The notes under the pieces were generated by a model. The model was given only the letters and a program-made list of their open reading frames with translations. It did not search any database and had not been told where the DNA came from. The position numbers and the translations under genes are program-made. This document shows positions 30,063 to 30,600 of a stretch of DNA of 30,600 nucleotides, piece by piece; the first letter of the stretch is position 1; every line of letters begins with the position of its first letter. Source of the stretch: Euryarchaeota archaeon UBA439 (GTDB lineage Archaea > Thermoplasmatota > Poseidoniia > Poseidoniales > Thalassarchaeaceae); contig DANB01000027.1 in the NCBI GenBank assembly GCA_002497245.1, positions 77,222 to 107,821 on the forward strand, in the 5' to 3' direction.

Positions 30063-30600
30063 ATGAAGAAAACGAAGAATATGAGTATGTTGATTGCACT
30101 ACTCCTTGTGCTAATGGCAGGTTCAGTCGGTGTTCAAGCCGACGGTTCTGACCCACTCGACCCATCAGATGGTGGGGCAGATTGGGATGGAGATGGACTA
30201 ACCAATGCCGAGGAGCAGGCTGCAGGAACAGACATGAATAATGCAGATACTGACAACGATGGATTACCAGATGGATGGGAAGTAGCTTACGGGCTAAATC
30301 CTCTTTCCGCTAGTGATGCGAACGCAGATCCGGATGGCGATGGCTTATCCAACTCTCAGGAGTACGCTTCGGGAACAAACCCGAACAGTGCTGATACTGA
30401 TGGAGATGGTGTGGCTGACGGTTCCGATCCGTTCCCTAATGATCCTAACGATGGTTCATCATCTGACTCTGATGGCGACGGAATACCTGACGCATATGAT
30501 CCTGATTTCCCAGGAAATGATGAAGGTGACGGAGACGGCGGTACCGACGGTGGCGGCGAATCAGAACAAGAAGGTGAAGGACAAGGTCAAGGTCAAGGAC
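30063..30600 (+). CDS. Secreted protein with TSP3-type calcium-binding repeats, truncated by window end
   Basis: The frame is open from ATG at 30063 to the window end (179 codons, no stop). A signal peptide (KKTKNMSMLIALLLVLMAG, ending near VQA-DG) is followed by four or more DxDxDG repeats: DWDGDGLTNAEE, DTDNDGLPDGWE, DPDGDGLSNSQE, DTDGDGVADG, DSDGDGIPDA. Each is a calcium-binding loop of the thrombospondin type 3 / TSP3-bac kind. The visible end is a Gly/Glu/Gln low-complexity stretch (EQEGEGQGQGQG), probably a flexible linker before whatever lies beyond. Codon composition becomes GC-rich in the repeats, driven by Asp and Gly. GGAAG lies eight bases before the ATG. The role is surface or extracellular, not further assignable from this fragment. 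Confidence 0.85.
   Translation, partial: MKKTKNMSMLIALLLVLMAGSVGVQADGSDPLDPSDGGADWDGDGLTNAEEQAAGTDMNNADTDNDGLPDGWEVAYGLNPLSASDANADPDGDGLSNSQEYASGTNPNSADTDGDGVADGSDPFPNDPNDGSSSDSDGDGIPDAYDPDFPGNDEGDGDGGTDGGGESEQEGEGQGQGQG

Overview
The window looks like a contig from an AT-rich (by eye; GC not computed) planktonic euryarchaeon. Marine Group II/III (Poseidoniia, Thermoplasmatota) is the best guess. The archaeal assignment rests on an S13-S4-S11-Rpo3 operon of archaeal order and type, an archaeal pantoate kinase, a TPD-type PD-(D/E)XK nuclease and TATA-box promoters. The marine lineage is an inference from the mix of bacterial-type metabolic genes and very large surface proteins.

Layout. 1-3727 (+): the 3' part of a leucyl-tRNA synthetase with a bacterial-type body but an archaeal-looking C-terminal domain, then a TPD/CDIN1-like nuclease. 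3719-9560 (-): pantoate kinase, RNA polymerase subunit Rpo3, ribosomal proteins uS11, uS4 and uS13, a THUMP-like methyltransferase, and a membrane-anchored FKBP-type prolyl isomerase. 9673-13437 (-): a polytopic membrane protein of about 1254 residues that I do not recognise. 13527-15143 (+) and 15152-17434 (-): ATP-dependent PEP carboxykinase and a MaeB-type malic enzyme fused to a phosphotransacetylase-like domain, convergent and 8 bp apart. Together they cover both exits from C4 acids to PEP and pyruvate. 17628-26210 (+): a 2860-residue surface protein with about thirty beta-propeller blades, six FN3-like modules, one C-terminal membrane anchor and a very acidic cytoplasmic tail. 26255-29351 (+): an aminodeoxychorismate lyase-like protein and a fused PabB-PabA synthase, a compact p-aminobenzoate unit. 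29391-29753 (+): a small zinc-ribbon membrane protein. 29754-30062 is a gene-free stretch with several inverted repeats. From 30063 a secreted protein with calcium-binding TSP3-type repeats runs off the right edge.

No CRISPR array, insertion sequence, integrase, rRNA or convincing tRNA was seen. The points most worth a second look are the chimeric LeuRS, the CDIN1-like nuclease, the giant propeller protein, the 1254-residue membrane protein, the probable non-ATG start of maeB with the palindrome-bearing promoter next to it, a motif shared by two intergenic regions, and a possible structured RNA at 29756-29841. Numbers, boundaries and homologies here come from reading the sequence and recalled family patterns; no database search was run.
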